DNA from: Clostridium sp. K13
Lineage (GTDB): Bacteria; Bacillota; Clostridia; Clostridiales; Clostridiaceae
Direction: 5' to 3'
Assembly (NCBI RefSeq): GCF_019734195.1
Contig: NZ_JAASHM010000003.1
Span: 1 to 64,000, forward strand
Length of the DNA stretch: 64,000 nt
Shown in pieces: positions 1-7,886 of the stretch. The position numbers and the translations under genes are program-made. The notes beneath the pieces are model-generated. The model searched no databases, was not told the origin of the DNA, and was given only the letters and a program-made list of their open reading frames with translations. Within the stretch, counting starts at the first letter, position 1, and each line of letters opens with the position of its first letter.

Positions 1-75
1 TCATTAAAAATAGCTTGTTAAAGTTCATTTTTTATTTAACTGTAAAATTATTCAAGGAAAACTGCACTATTATAG

Positions 76-128
76 TTGACTATTTAAAATTACAAGTGTA
101 AACTATAATTACAGATTACAATTGTAAT
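76..128 (+). promoter_or_regulatory. Promoter with two BlaI/MecI-type operators
   Basis: TTGACT at 76-81 is a good -35; the -10 is TAAACT at 99-104 (17-bp spacer) or TATAAT at 104-109. Two TACA-N2-TGTA dyads flank it: TACAAGTGTA at 91-100 and the perfect 14-bp palindrome ATTACAATTGTAAT at 115-128. TACA/TGTA dyads are the known BlaI/MecI operator core, so a BlaI-family repressor probably controls the downstream sensor gene. No blaI gene is visible in the window. Confidence 0.7.
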
Positions 129-134
129 TCAAAA

Positions 135-1880
135 ATGGAGGTGACTTGTATAAATATATTAAATATAATATTTCAAGTATCGATACTGACTTCAATCTTA
201 GCAATTATTATATTAATTTTAAGGCCTATGATAAGAAAAATATTGGGAATTAATATAGTATATTTTTTATGGCTTTTATTAATAATTAAATTGATTATAC
301 CTTATGGTCCAGAAAGTAAAATAAGTATTTACAATTTATTTAATAAGGTTGATACCTCCATTTCATATGATGAAAAATTAATAAATGATAATTCTCAAAT
401 AAAGTCGTATACAAATAAGATAAAAACACCTATAAATAACACTTCAGAAACTTCAAATAATATTATTGAAAAGCCTATGTCAAAATCAGCAAATATAAAT
501 AATTATTTTAATACAAAAACAATATTAATCTCCATATGGATAACTGGAATTTCTATATTTTTTATATTTTTAATTTTTTCTTATTATAAGTTGATCAATA
601 TAAGAAAAAATATGATATACAGATATAATAGACAGTCTTATAAAATATTAAAGGATTGTTTAACTTTATTAAATATAAGAAGAAATATAGAAATATTAGT
701 AGTTAATGAAATTAGTAGTCCAGCTTTATGTGGTGTTATAAAACCTAAAATTTTAATTCCAATAAAAATATTTAATAATATTAAGAAGGAGGAATTAAAA
801 TATATAATTTTACATGAGCTATGCCATTATAAAAGAAAAGATGTTACTTTAACTTTGCTTATATATTTATTAAAGGCTGTATACTGGTTTAATCCAATAA
901 TATTATTTGCACTAAATACATTAAAAGAAGATTGTGAAGTAGCTTGTGATAATATGGTTATTTCAAAGTTAGATAAAAGGGAAAGGGTATCTTATGGTTA
1001 TACAATTATTAACGTTCTTAGTTATATAGGGGAAGCTTCTATACCTTTAGGAATTAGTTCAATGATTAATAATAAGAAAAAGTTAAAGGAGAGAATTATT
1101 ATGATTGGAAATAATAAAAAGATTGGAATTGGAAAAATAATAACTGGTATAGGGATTATAATATTATTAGGTAGTATTACTTTAAGTAGTGGTATGAATT
1201 CAGAGAAATCTGAATTAAAGGATACAAATAGTATTAATAAAAAATTAGTTAATAATATTTCTAATGAAATAAATACTAAGGTTGTAAAAGGTAAAGATGT
1301 AACTTTAGATGTTGATTTAAATGAAGTATCTCTTACTAATAAAGAAGTAAATTCAAAAATTAATGCAGTTATTTATAACTCTCATGGTGATGAGGAGTAC
1401 AAAGATGGCTATTCTGTTATGGATGCAGGAAGAGTATTAAATGATAAGTTAAATGAATTAAGTATAAATTCAACATTTTTAGAATGTCAACAACCAAGTG
1501 AATATAAAACATCATTTTTAAATGCAGAAAATACTATTAAAGAGAATATAGCAAATTTTTCAAGTTATGTTTTAATAGATATTCATAGGGGAGAAAGTAA
1601 TGAAGAAGATACAGATAAATCAGATGTAGAAATAATTTTAGCAGAAAAATGTGAAAATTATAGTGAAAACTTAAGCTTAGCAAATACTTTAAATGAGGAG
1701 TTACTTAATAGGGGAATAAAAACAAAAATAGTACAATATAAAGAAGGAATAAATAACTTTAATTTACATTTATCAAAAAAATCAATTGTTTTAAATGTAG
1801 GTGATGAAACAATGAGTGTAGAGGAAATTAATAAGATATTAGATAGTATTAGTGAAAGCTTTTCAACAATTCTACAATAA
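135..1880 (+). CDS. BlaR1-type M56 metallopeptidase fused to a SpoIIP-like domain
   Basis: Integral membrane sensor protease with an unusual extracellular end. Residues 1-350 carry several hydrophobic helices (about 8-28, 41-56, 128-150, 240-260, 330-350) around the M56 zinc motif HELCH (227-231) and a downstream glutamate in EDCEVACD (about 268). BlaR1/MecR1 proteins use this domain to cleave a BlaI-type repressor, which fits the operators upstream. After the last helix, about 408-575 resembles the SpoIIP amidase fold: IYNSHGDEEY near 413, DIHRGE near 482, and a final VLNVGDE. One histidine of the usual YHTH is asparagine here, so amidase activity is uncertain. The ATG at 135 overlaps the Shine-Dalgarno GGAGGTG (137-143). 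Spacing would favour codon 150, which is ATA. Confidence 0.75.
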   Translation: MEVTCINILNIIFQVSILTSILAIIILILRPMIRKILGINIVYFLWLLLIIKLIIPYGPESKISIYNLFNKVDTSISYDEKLINDNSQIKSYTNKIKTPINNTSETSNNIIEKPMSKSANINNYFNTKTILISIWITGISIFFIFLIFSYYKLINIRKNMIYRYNRQSYKILKDCLTLLNIRRNIEILVVNEISSPALCGVIKPKILIPIKIFNNIKKEELKYIILHELCHYKRKDVTLTLLIYLLKAVYWFNPIILFALNTLKEDCEVACDNMVISKLDKRERVSYGYTIINVLSYIGEASIPLGISSMINNKKKLKERIIMIGNNKKIGIGKIITGIGIIILLGSITLSSGMNSEKSELKDTNSINKKLVNNISNEINTKVVKGKDVTLDVDLNEVSLTNKEVNSKINAVIYNSHGDEEYKDGYSVMDAGRVLNDKLNELSINSTFLECQQPSEYKTSFLNAENTIKENIANFSSYVLIDIHRGESNEEDTDKSDVEIILAEKCENYSENLSLANTLNEELLNRGIKTKIVQYKEGINNFNLHLSKKSIVLNVGDETMSVEEINKILDSISESFSTILQ

Positions 1881-1889
1881 TAATTAAAT

Positions 1890-1934
1890 CTAGTAGGCAG
1901 ATTTATAAATTATAAATTTGTCTACTATTTTTGT
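1890..1934 (+). terminator. Intrinsic terminator after the M56 gene
   Basis: Arms TAGTAG-CAGATTTATAA and TTATAAATTTG-CTACTA face each other and are followed by a T-rich tail. It lies just after the stop of the sensor gene. Confidence 0.65.
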
Positions 1935-1976
1935 TTATAAATAATATTTATAATATTGAAATATAGATATTAATAT

Positions 1977-2050
1977 AAGGTTATAAATGATCAAGAAATA
2001 GAATTGTATCTAGAATTGTTATATAACCTTAATTAGAAACTAATTAAGGT
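1977..2050. repeat. Overlapping inverted repeats that can pair in two ways
   Basis: ACCTTAATTAG (2026-2036) can pair with CTAATTAAGGT (2040-2050) to form a tight hairpin with an AAA loop. Its first part, TATAACCTT (2022-2030), can instead pair with AAGGTTATA (1977-1985). No T-run follows, so it is not a simple terminator. It precedes the gene at 2138. Confidence 0.5.
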
Positions 2051-2137
2051 ATTCATATGGATAATAATTTAAAAAAGTAGTAAAATAGTATTAAAGATTT
2101 GGGGGATTTAAACCTAATATAAAAGTAGGTGAGCATT

Positions 2138-2896
2138 TTGAATAAATCAGTAAAAGAGTTTTTAGGGTGGATTCTAAAATATTTAGTAATTGTTATTACT
2201 ACTATAGCTTTAGTACTTGGAGGAGATTTACTATTCATTGAAAGTCATAAGTTAATTTCTGAAAAAAAATCATTTATACTTTATACAATATCATCTGAAA
2301 GTATGGTAGCTATTATGATACTTATTGCTTCTATTATTGGAATAATAATATTTAAGCTTAATAGAAAATTTTTAAGTAAAAAGATATCATCTAAAAGTAA
2401 GGGTGAACTTAGATATGAAAACATAGATTCATATAGTTCATTAGTTAAATGGACTATTTTAATGGATAAAAGAATAAGTAGTATTACAAAGGGAAGCCTA
2501 TTTAAAGTATTATATATTCTTTTTGTAGTTGGAATCATAACCTTTAGTTATACTAATTATACAGCAGTAACAAATGATGAAATAATTTATAAAAAAGTTT
2601 TTTCAGACAAAGTATATTATTATGATGATGTTGAAAAATTAGAGTTAGGCTTTACAAAAGGTCAAGATAGTGATGTATATTATAACCTAGTTATGAGAGA
2701 TGGAAATAAAATAAGTTTAATTGGTGGGTCAATTGAAGTTGTTGATGAAAGTTATGAAAATGTTGTATATGAAATAGATAGTAAGCTGCAAAGCCTTGGA
2801 AAGGCAAAGGTGGTTGATAGATTTTATATAGATGACTTTAAGAATATGGGTTATAGCCAAGAGTATGTAGAAAGAGTACTTAGATTATTTGAATAA
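2138..2896 (+). CDS. Predicted membrane protein with three N-proximal helices
   Basis: Not recognised. I take the TTG at 2138 as the start because AGGTGAG (2127-2133) lies at normal spacing; the upstream in-frame GTG at 2129 is inside that site. The 252-residue product has hydrophobic segments near residues 11-31, 47-67 and 119-137. A soluble C-terminal half of about 110 residues looks beta-rich and may resemble the PH-like domains found on small bacterial membrane proteins. The sequence gives no catalytic motif. It is a single gene with its own strong terminator downstream. Confidence 0.6.
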   Translation: MNKSVKEFLGWILKYLVIVITTIALVLGGDLLFIESHKLISEKKSFILYTISSESMVAIMILIASIIGIIIFKLNRKFLSKKISSKSKGELRYENIDSYSSLVKWTILMDKRISSITKGSLFKVLYILFVVGIITFSYTNYTAVTNDEIIYKKVFSDKVYYYDDVEKLELGFTKGQDSDVYYNLVMRDGNKISLIGGSIEVVDESYENVVYEIDSKLQSLGKAKVVDRFYIDDFKNMGYSQEYVERVLRLFE

Positions 2897-2990
2897 CACT
2901 TTATCTAAAAATTTATAAAATTAGTCATGTTATATATTTATAATGTCATAATTAAATAATTTAGTCTTAAGTTATACTTGGAATATTTGC

Positions 2991-3046
2991 AAAGATGTAA
3001 TAATAACTAAGGGGTTTCTCTTAGTTATTATTACATCTTTTTTGAA
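2991..3046 (+). terminator. Strong intrinsic terminator
   Basis: About 20 bp of near-perfect stem (AAAGATGTAATAATAACTAA against its complement at 3021-3040), a short GGGG-rich loop, then TTTTTT. Confidence 0.85.
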
Positions 3047-3082
3047 ATAATTTAAAAAAATACAATAAAGGTAAAAATATAA

Positions 3083-3383
3083 TTATATAACAAAGCAATC
3101 ACTACTATAAAGGTAGGTATAAAAGATAGTAAGAAAGATAAAGAAAAACCAGTAGAACCAAATGATCCTACTAATCCTGATAATCCTAACGATTATGAAG
3201 ATAAAACAGAACCAGTTAATCCAAACAAACCAAGTAAACCTTCAGATAACAATAAACCCAATAAACCATCTAGCTCAAAGTTACCACAAACTGGAGCCGT
3301 AGTAGGTAGTAGTTATAATTATTATTGGTGGTGTTCTAATTGTTGGATTAGGAACAGTATTATTAAGAAGAAAAAAGAAATAA
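3083..3383 (+). pseudogene. C-terminal relic of an LPXTG sortase-anchored surface protein
   Basis: An open frame without a start reads a Pro/Asn/Lys-rich wall-spanning spacer (repeated PxNPxxP and KPSKP-like units), then the sortase motif LPQTG near 3283-3297. A single-base insertion after codons for AVVGSS shifts the frame. In the next frame a typical anchor follows: IIIIGGVLIVGLGTVLL, RRKKK, then TAA at 3381. The N-terminal part of the surface protein is absent. The fragment sits between two terminators and cannot give an anchored protein. Confidence 0.75.
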
Positions 3384-3395
3384 TATAAAATAAAA

Positions 3396-3440
3396 AAAGA
3401 AATCTTAGTTTAGATAAATTACTAAGATTTCTTTTTTTGC
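3396..3440 (+). terminator. Intrinsic terminator of the lost surface-protein gene
   Basis: AAAGAAATCTTAGT pairs with ACTAAGATTTCTTT, followed by TTTTTT. Confidence 0.8.
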
Positions 3441-3529
3441 TTTTTTATAAATTAAATTACTTAATTATGGGTAAATTAGTATAAGCAATTAGTTAGAACT
3501 AAAGAAAACTTAAGGAGAGGAAAGCTAAT

Positions 3530-4690
3530 ATGATTGATAAGCTTAGAAATAATAAATTTTATATAAAATATGGAGTTATAATTATATTTATAGCTTTAGT
3601 TGTTATATTAACAGTTAAAACAATAGTTTATAGTGAAAATATAATTGAATGGATTGTATACCAATTTAAAAATTTTATAGGGATAATTAAACCTATTTTA
3701 TATGCTATGTTATTAGCTTATTTATTAAATGAGCCAATGATGTATATAGAAAAATTATTATCTAACCTTCTATCAAAAACATCTAAAAAAAACAATTTAA
3801 AATATAATTTCTTATTAAGATTATTAAGTATTATTTTACTTTTATCTTTAGTAATTGTTTTATTAGTTTTAATATATAACTATATAGTCCCTCCAATATT
3901 TAAGAGTATTAATGAGATAATAGACTCCTTACCAGAGTTTGAGAACCAATTAAAAATATGGAGTAATGAAATTATTAAAAGCTTAAAAGATAAAAATATA
4001 GATATACCAATTACAGGACAAATAGCATCACAAATAGCAGGTAAGGTTGGAATAGCAGCTGAGAAAATAGTAAGCTTTTTTGTAACTTCAATATCTAATA
4101 TTTCTTCATTTATATTAAATTTTGTTGTTACTATCATATTGATGATTTATTTCTTATCTGATAAGGAAAGATTAATAAGGCAATTAAAGAAATTTGCTCA
4201 TATTTTACTACCCAATAAATTTGAAAATGCTCTTACAACCTTCTTGATAGATTTAGATAATATAGTTGGTAAATTCATTTTAGGAGAAATTTTAGATTCA
4301 ATAATTGTTGGCATAGTTTCAACTATTCTGTTATTAATAATAAAACATCCTTTTGCAGTTTTAATAGGTGTTTTAGCTGGGACAACTAATATAATTCCAT
4401 ATATAGGACCAATTCTTGGCGCTGCATTAGCATTTCTTTTAGGTATATTTACAAGTATGTCTATGGGAATAACAGGAGCAATATTACTTTTATTATATCA
4501 ACAAATTGATGGGAATTTTGTTTAACCTAAAATTGTTGGAGATAAAATTGGATTATCTCCAGTTTGGATACTTATAGCTGTATTAATTGGAGGAAGTTAT
4601 TTTGGTGCACTAGGAATGATATTATCTATGCAAATAGCAGGATTAATTAGAATTTACTTAAATAGATATGGTGAAAAAAAGCTGAATTAG
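3530..4690 (+). pseudogene. AI-2E (PerM-like) family transporter gene broken by an internal stop
   Basis: The frame reads a typical AI-2E family membrane protein: N-terminal helix pairs, the central amphipathic region (PEFENQLKIW and onwards), and the conserved C-terminal block with TNIIPYIGPILGA and QQIDGNFV. TAA at 4523-4525 then interrupts. The same frame continues with PKIVGDKIGLSPVW, two more hydrophobic segments, and a natural stop at 4688-4690. Family members often have Gln-Pro-Lys-Ile at this point, so a CAA-to-TAA change is the simplest cause. The first 331 residues remain translatable from ATG 3530 (Shine-Dalgarno AGGAGAGG). A product lacking the last helices is unlikely to be normal. 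Possible sequencing error should be kept in mind. Confidence 0.8.
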
Positions 4691-4741
4691 CTTATAAGTT
4701 ATTTAAAAATAAATTTTTGTATAAAGTAAAGAGGTAATTAA

Positions 4742-5365
4742 ATGAAAAGATTTATAAGAGAACAGGTAATGAAAGTAGCAGATGTTTTAGAAACTATAAT
4801 TGGAATTCTTTTAGCGATAAGTATTGCTATTTCAGTGGTATATCTTATTTTTGATTTAACTTCTATTTTTTCAATCAATAGTAATTTAGATTCATTTAAT
4901 AGTTATCTTTCTAAAGCTTTTAATTTTGTAATTGGAATAGAATTTATAAAAATGTTATGTAAGCATACTCCTGAAACTGTAATAGAGGTTTTATTATTTG
5001 CAATTGCAAGGCAATTAATTGTGGAGCATATGTCTATTTATGAAAATTTAGTAGGAATAGCATCTATTGCTGCATTATTTGCTACTAGAAGATACTTATT
5101 TTATAATTTCGATGAAGTAGATAAAACTATTTATAGGGGAAGTGAAAGAGTTAAAAGAATTAATTTATTAGAGAATATAGAAATACCTTATGAAAATAAG
5201 GAAGATACATTAGAAGAAGTAATTTTGAAAGAGGTTGACTCTAGGAAATTAGAATTAGGTACAGGATTATGCATATATTATCCAGGATTTGCTTTGAAAG
5301 TAGAAAAGATAAAGAACAATGTAGTTACAAGAGTTGAAGTTATCAGATCATTAAAAAAGAAATAA
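4742..5365 (+). CDS. PsiE-like membrane protein with C-terminal transporter-associated domain
   Basis: 207 residues, ATG with AGAGGTAA upstream. Hydrophobic helices lie near residues 15-40, 60-72, 80-92 and 100-115. The block GIEFIKMLCKHTPETVIEVL, ending in FAIARQLI, is the signature of the PsiE (phosphate-starvation-inducible E) family. The C-terminal part (about 165-203, LGTGLCIYYPG then VTRVEVIR) resembles the CorC/HlyC transporter-associated domain, a combination seen in clostridial homologues. Its function is not established. It follows the broken AI-2E gene by 50 bp and may once have shared its transcript. Confidence 0.65.
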   Translation: MKRFIREQVMKVADVLETIIGILLAISIAISVVYLIFDLTSIFSINSNLDSFNSYLSKAFNFVIGIEFIKMLCKHTPETVIEVLLFAIARQLIVEHMSIYENLVGIASIAALFATRRYLFYNFDEVDKTIYRGSERVKRINLLENIEIPYENKEDTLEEVILKEVDSRKLELGTGLCIYYPGFALKVEKIKNNVVTRVEVIRSLKKK

Positions 5366-5457
5366 ATATTTATTTTATTTAATAATATATGAATGTGATA
5401 TATAATTATGTTAAATTTAAAATAAGAGATAGAGACATTGTCTCTAAAATAAATAAG

Positions 5458-5797
5458 ATGAGTAAAATTTATGTGTCACAGTTATTTAAAGATAATTAAG
5501 TATTAGAGTTACTTAAAGATACTGATATAGGAATTGAGATTATCGAATTTGGAATTGGATTTGTTTTAGATAAAAATGATAATGGATTAAATGATTATTA
5601 TAAGAGAATGGGTTCATGTATAGATAATAGATTTTTATCATTACAGGGACCTTTCTTGATTTAAATCCAGCAAGCTTTGATAGTTTAGTTAAAAATGGTA
5701 CTTTAAAAAGATATAATCAAGTATATTATTAGATATTGGACATGCAAATTGTTATTTTAATTATAATTATCTAAAAAAGTACCTAAAGCAAAAATAA
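5458..5797 (+). pseudogene. Relic of a sugar-phosphate isomerase/epimerase-like TIM barrel
   Basis: ATG 5458 opens a frame (MSKIYVSQLFKDN) that stops at TAA 5497, then continues in frame with GIEIIEFGIGFVLDK and MGSCIDNRF up to GPF. One base is missing at about 5661, after which DLNPASFDSLV and RYNQVY follow in another frame. The sequence then jumps to LDIGHANCYFN, the metal-site strand of xylose-isomerase-like TIM barrels, implying an internal deletion of roughly a hundred codons. Nonsense, frameshift and deletion together mark a dead gene. Family assignment rests on these motifs only. Confidence 0.65.
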
Positions 5798-5886
5798 CAG
5801 TTGTATTTAATAGTGTAAAACAAAAATAAAGGAATATAATTTACAATATAATAAAACCTAAAGATAGGAGGTGAGATTTATATTAT

Positions 5887-6555
5887 ATGGAAGGTTTTTT
5901 AGATGATAACATAAAGAGTATTTCAGGAAAGGATATAAATAGTTTAATTAATGAGTATATGCCATTAATAATAAAAACAGTAAGCTCAATAACTGGGAGG
6001 TATGTTTCAGTTAAAAATGATGATGAGTTTAGTATCGCATTGATAGCTTTTAAAGAAGCTATTGATAAATTTGATGAAGGTAAAGGAAGCTTTTCAGCTT
6101 TTGCAAAGCTTGTTATTTCAAGTAGAATTAAGAATTATCTTATTAAGGAAAATAAACATAATAAGGTAGATTCCATAGAAGAACTAAGTGAAAATGGAAT
6201 TAATGTGGAAAATGTTTATCATACACCAATAGAAAGTAATGATGAGCTTGCAGTAGAAATAAATAAACTAAAGGGTGAAATAAATAAATTTGGATTTTCA
6301 TTTGAAGATTTGGTGGAAGAGTCACCTAAACATGAAGATACAAGAAAAAGAGCAATTTTTATATCAGAACAAGTAAATGATGAAGTTTTATTAAAAAGCT
6401 TTATGTATGAAAAGAGAAGATTACCAATAAAACAAATATCCTTAAAATTTTCTGTTACAGAAAAAATAATAAAGAGAAGTAAAAGATTTATTATATCAGT
6501 AGTAATTATATTAGATAAGAATTTTAGAAATTTAAAGTTATGGATAAGGAGGTGA
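5887..6555 (+). CDS. sigI: RNA polymerase sigma factor SigI
   Basis: 222-residue sigma-70-like factor of the SigI group, which in firmicutes responds to cell-wall or heat stress and, in cellulolytic clostridia, to polysaccharides. Region 2 is visible as LINEYMPLIIKTVSSITGRY and DEFSIALIAFKEAIDKFDEG with SFSAFAKLVISSRIKNYL (about residues 20-90). A C-terminal helix-turn-helix-like region lies at about 165-205 (RRLPIKQISLKFSVTEKIIK). AGGAGGTGA lies about 13 nt upstream of the ATG, longer than usual, but no other in-frame start exists. The stop is embedded in the Shine-Dalgarno of the next gene, so the two are translationally linked. Confidence 0.9.
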   Translation: MEGFLDDNIKSISGKDINSLINEYMPLIIKTVSSITGRYVSVKNDDEFSIALIAFKEAIDKFDEGKGSFSAFAKLVISSRIKNYLIKENKHNKVDSIEELSENGINVENVYHTPIESNDELAVEINKLKGEINKFGFSFEDLVEESPKHEDTRKRAIFISEQVNDEVLLKSFMYEKRRLPIKQISLKFSVTEKIIKRSKRFIISVVIILDKNFRNLKLWIRR

Positions 6556-6559
6556 AAAT

Positions 6560-7474
6560 ATGTTTAAGGCGATTGTTATGGAGATAAAAGAAAAGTATGT
6601 AATTGTTATGAAGGATGGAGGAGAAATTCTTCGTATTAACAAAAAGAGTGATTTAAAGATTGGTGAAACTATATTTTGTTTAGATGAAGATATTTATAAT
6701 GGAAGAGTAGGCTCTAAAAATAAGGGATTAAAGAATTTATTAATACCTTTAGGAGCTGTTGCAGCGCTTATACTTATTTTTATTAATCCTATATTTAATA
6801 GATTTTCATCTAATTTAAATAATACTTATGCAGTTTTGACTTTTGATGTTAATCCTAGTATTGAATTTAATTTAGATGCTAATGGTAAAATAATTAATGT
6901 TAAAGGACTTAATGATGATGGAAAAGTATTGGATATAAACACCATAACGGGATTAACAGTAGAAGAAGGAGCTATTAAACTAAAAGAAATTTTAACCAAA
7001 GATAATTACTTAGGTAATGGAAATTCCATTTTAGTTGGTTTTTCTTTCTTAGGAAACGACAATATTGAATATGAAGAAAATGTTCAAAATATAGTTAAAA
7101 CTACTTTTAATGATACAAATGTTGCCTTTGTTAAAGGAAATGAACAAAGTTTAGCAATGGCAGCAGAGCAAGGAATAAGTTTAGGAAAATATGAAGCGAT
7201 TGCAAAGCTTGATGAAGATGGAATTGAAGAAGCTTTTGAAAATTTAAGTACTCAAGAGTTATTAGATTTATTAAAAAGCAATAATAGTAATTTATTCTTG
7301 AATGAGGATGCATTAGACGAACTTCAAGATGAACTTGAAGATAGGCTAGAAGATGAGCAAGAAGATGATAACTCACATGATGATGATCATAATGATAATG
7401 ATAATAATAGTGATGATGATCATAATGACAATACTGAAGATAATGATGATAACAACGATGAAGATAATGATTAA
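6560..7474 (+). CDS. rsgI: Anti-sigma-I factor RsgI-type transmembrane protein
   Basis: 304 residues. Residues 1-55 match the cytoplasmic RsgI N-terminal anti-sigma domain (MFKAIVMEIKEKYVIVMKDG). One transmembrane helix lies at about 57-79. The exterior juxtamembrane stretch YAVLTFDVNPSIEF contains Asn98-Pro99; autoproteolysis at such an Asn-Pro bond is described for RsgI homologues. The tail from about 253 is almost all Asp, Asn, Glu and His, a low-complexity disordered segment and not a carbohydrate-binding module. It begins 4 nt after sigI. Together they form the usual sensor/sigma pair controlling envelope genes. Confidence 0.88.
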   Translation: MFKAIVMEIKEKYVIVMKDGGEILRINKKSDLKIGETIFCLDEDIYNGRVGSKNKGLKNLLIPLGAVAALILIFINPIFNRFSSNLNNTYAVLTFDVNPSIEFNLDANGKIINVKGLNDDGKVLDINTITGLTVEEGAIKLKEILTKDNYLGNGNSILVGFSFLGNDNIEYEENVQNIVKTTFNDTNVAFVKGNEQSLAMAAEQGISLGKYEAIAKLDEDGIEEAFENLSTQELLDLLKSNNSNLFLNEDALDELQDELEDRLEDEQEDDNSHDDDHNDNDNNSDDDHNDNTEDNDDNNDEDND

Positions 7475-7506
7475 GAATTATTTGAATAATATAGTTTAAG
7501 ATAGGT

Positions 7507-7550
7507 AAAAGAGAGCTATATATATTATATTTAGCTCTCTTTTATTATTT
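7507..7550 (+). terminator. Intrinsic terminator of sigI-rsgI
   Basis: AAAAGAGAGCTA pairs with TAGCTCTCTTTT, followed by a T-rich tail. Confidence 0.8.
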
Positions 7551-7600
7551 ATAGAAAAAGGTTCCTTTGATCAAAAACTAACCTTTCGAATGTTTCTTTA

Positions 7601-7862
7601 TCACTTATTAATTATATAAATTAATTTTTCTAAAACCTTATCACAAATAGTCTTAAAGTTATTATTTAATTCTTCAGAAATATTGTATGAATAGTATAAT
7701 GAAGCTATTTCAATAGGTGACTCTATATCTTTAATTTCAGTACCAATTAATGCATACTCAACTGGCCCTTTAACTCCATTATCATCTGTAGGAGATAAAT
7801 TCCAGTTTGATGGAGATATTACTGAATATCTATCTACAACACCATTTTTAATGATATAATAA
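7601..7862 (-). pseudogene. C-terminal relic of a [NiFe]-hydrogenase-like large subunit
   Basis: On the minus strand a frame with no start codon runs to TGA (7603-7601) and reads KNGVVDRYSVISPSNWNLSP, then GPVEYALIGTEIKDIESPIEI. This order (pre-C-terminal strand, Thr/Ser-Trp-Asn-x-Ser-Pro, Gly-Pro-x-Glu-x-Ala-Leu-x-Gly-Thr, short spacer) is characteristic of the end of nickel-dependent hydrogenase large subunits. The Asp-Pro-Cys-x-x-Cys nickel ligands expected next are absent; a Cys-poor tail follows. The remaining ~450 residues of the subunit are missing. A cysteine-less paralogue fragment is the alternative. Confidence 0.5.
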
Positions 7863-7886
7863 ATTGATTAGAAAGGTGTGATATAT

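Noticed and set aside
7131-7376. His/Leu-rich minus frame in rsgI
   Set aside because: It arises from the antisense of acidic, Asn-rich codons and has no start signals.
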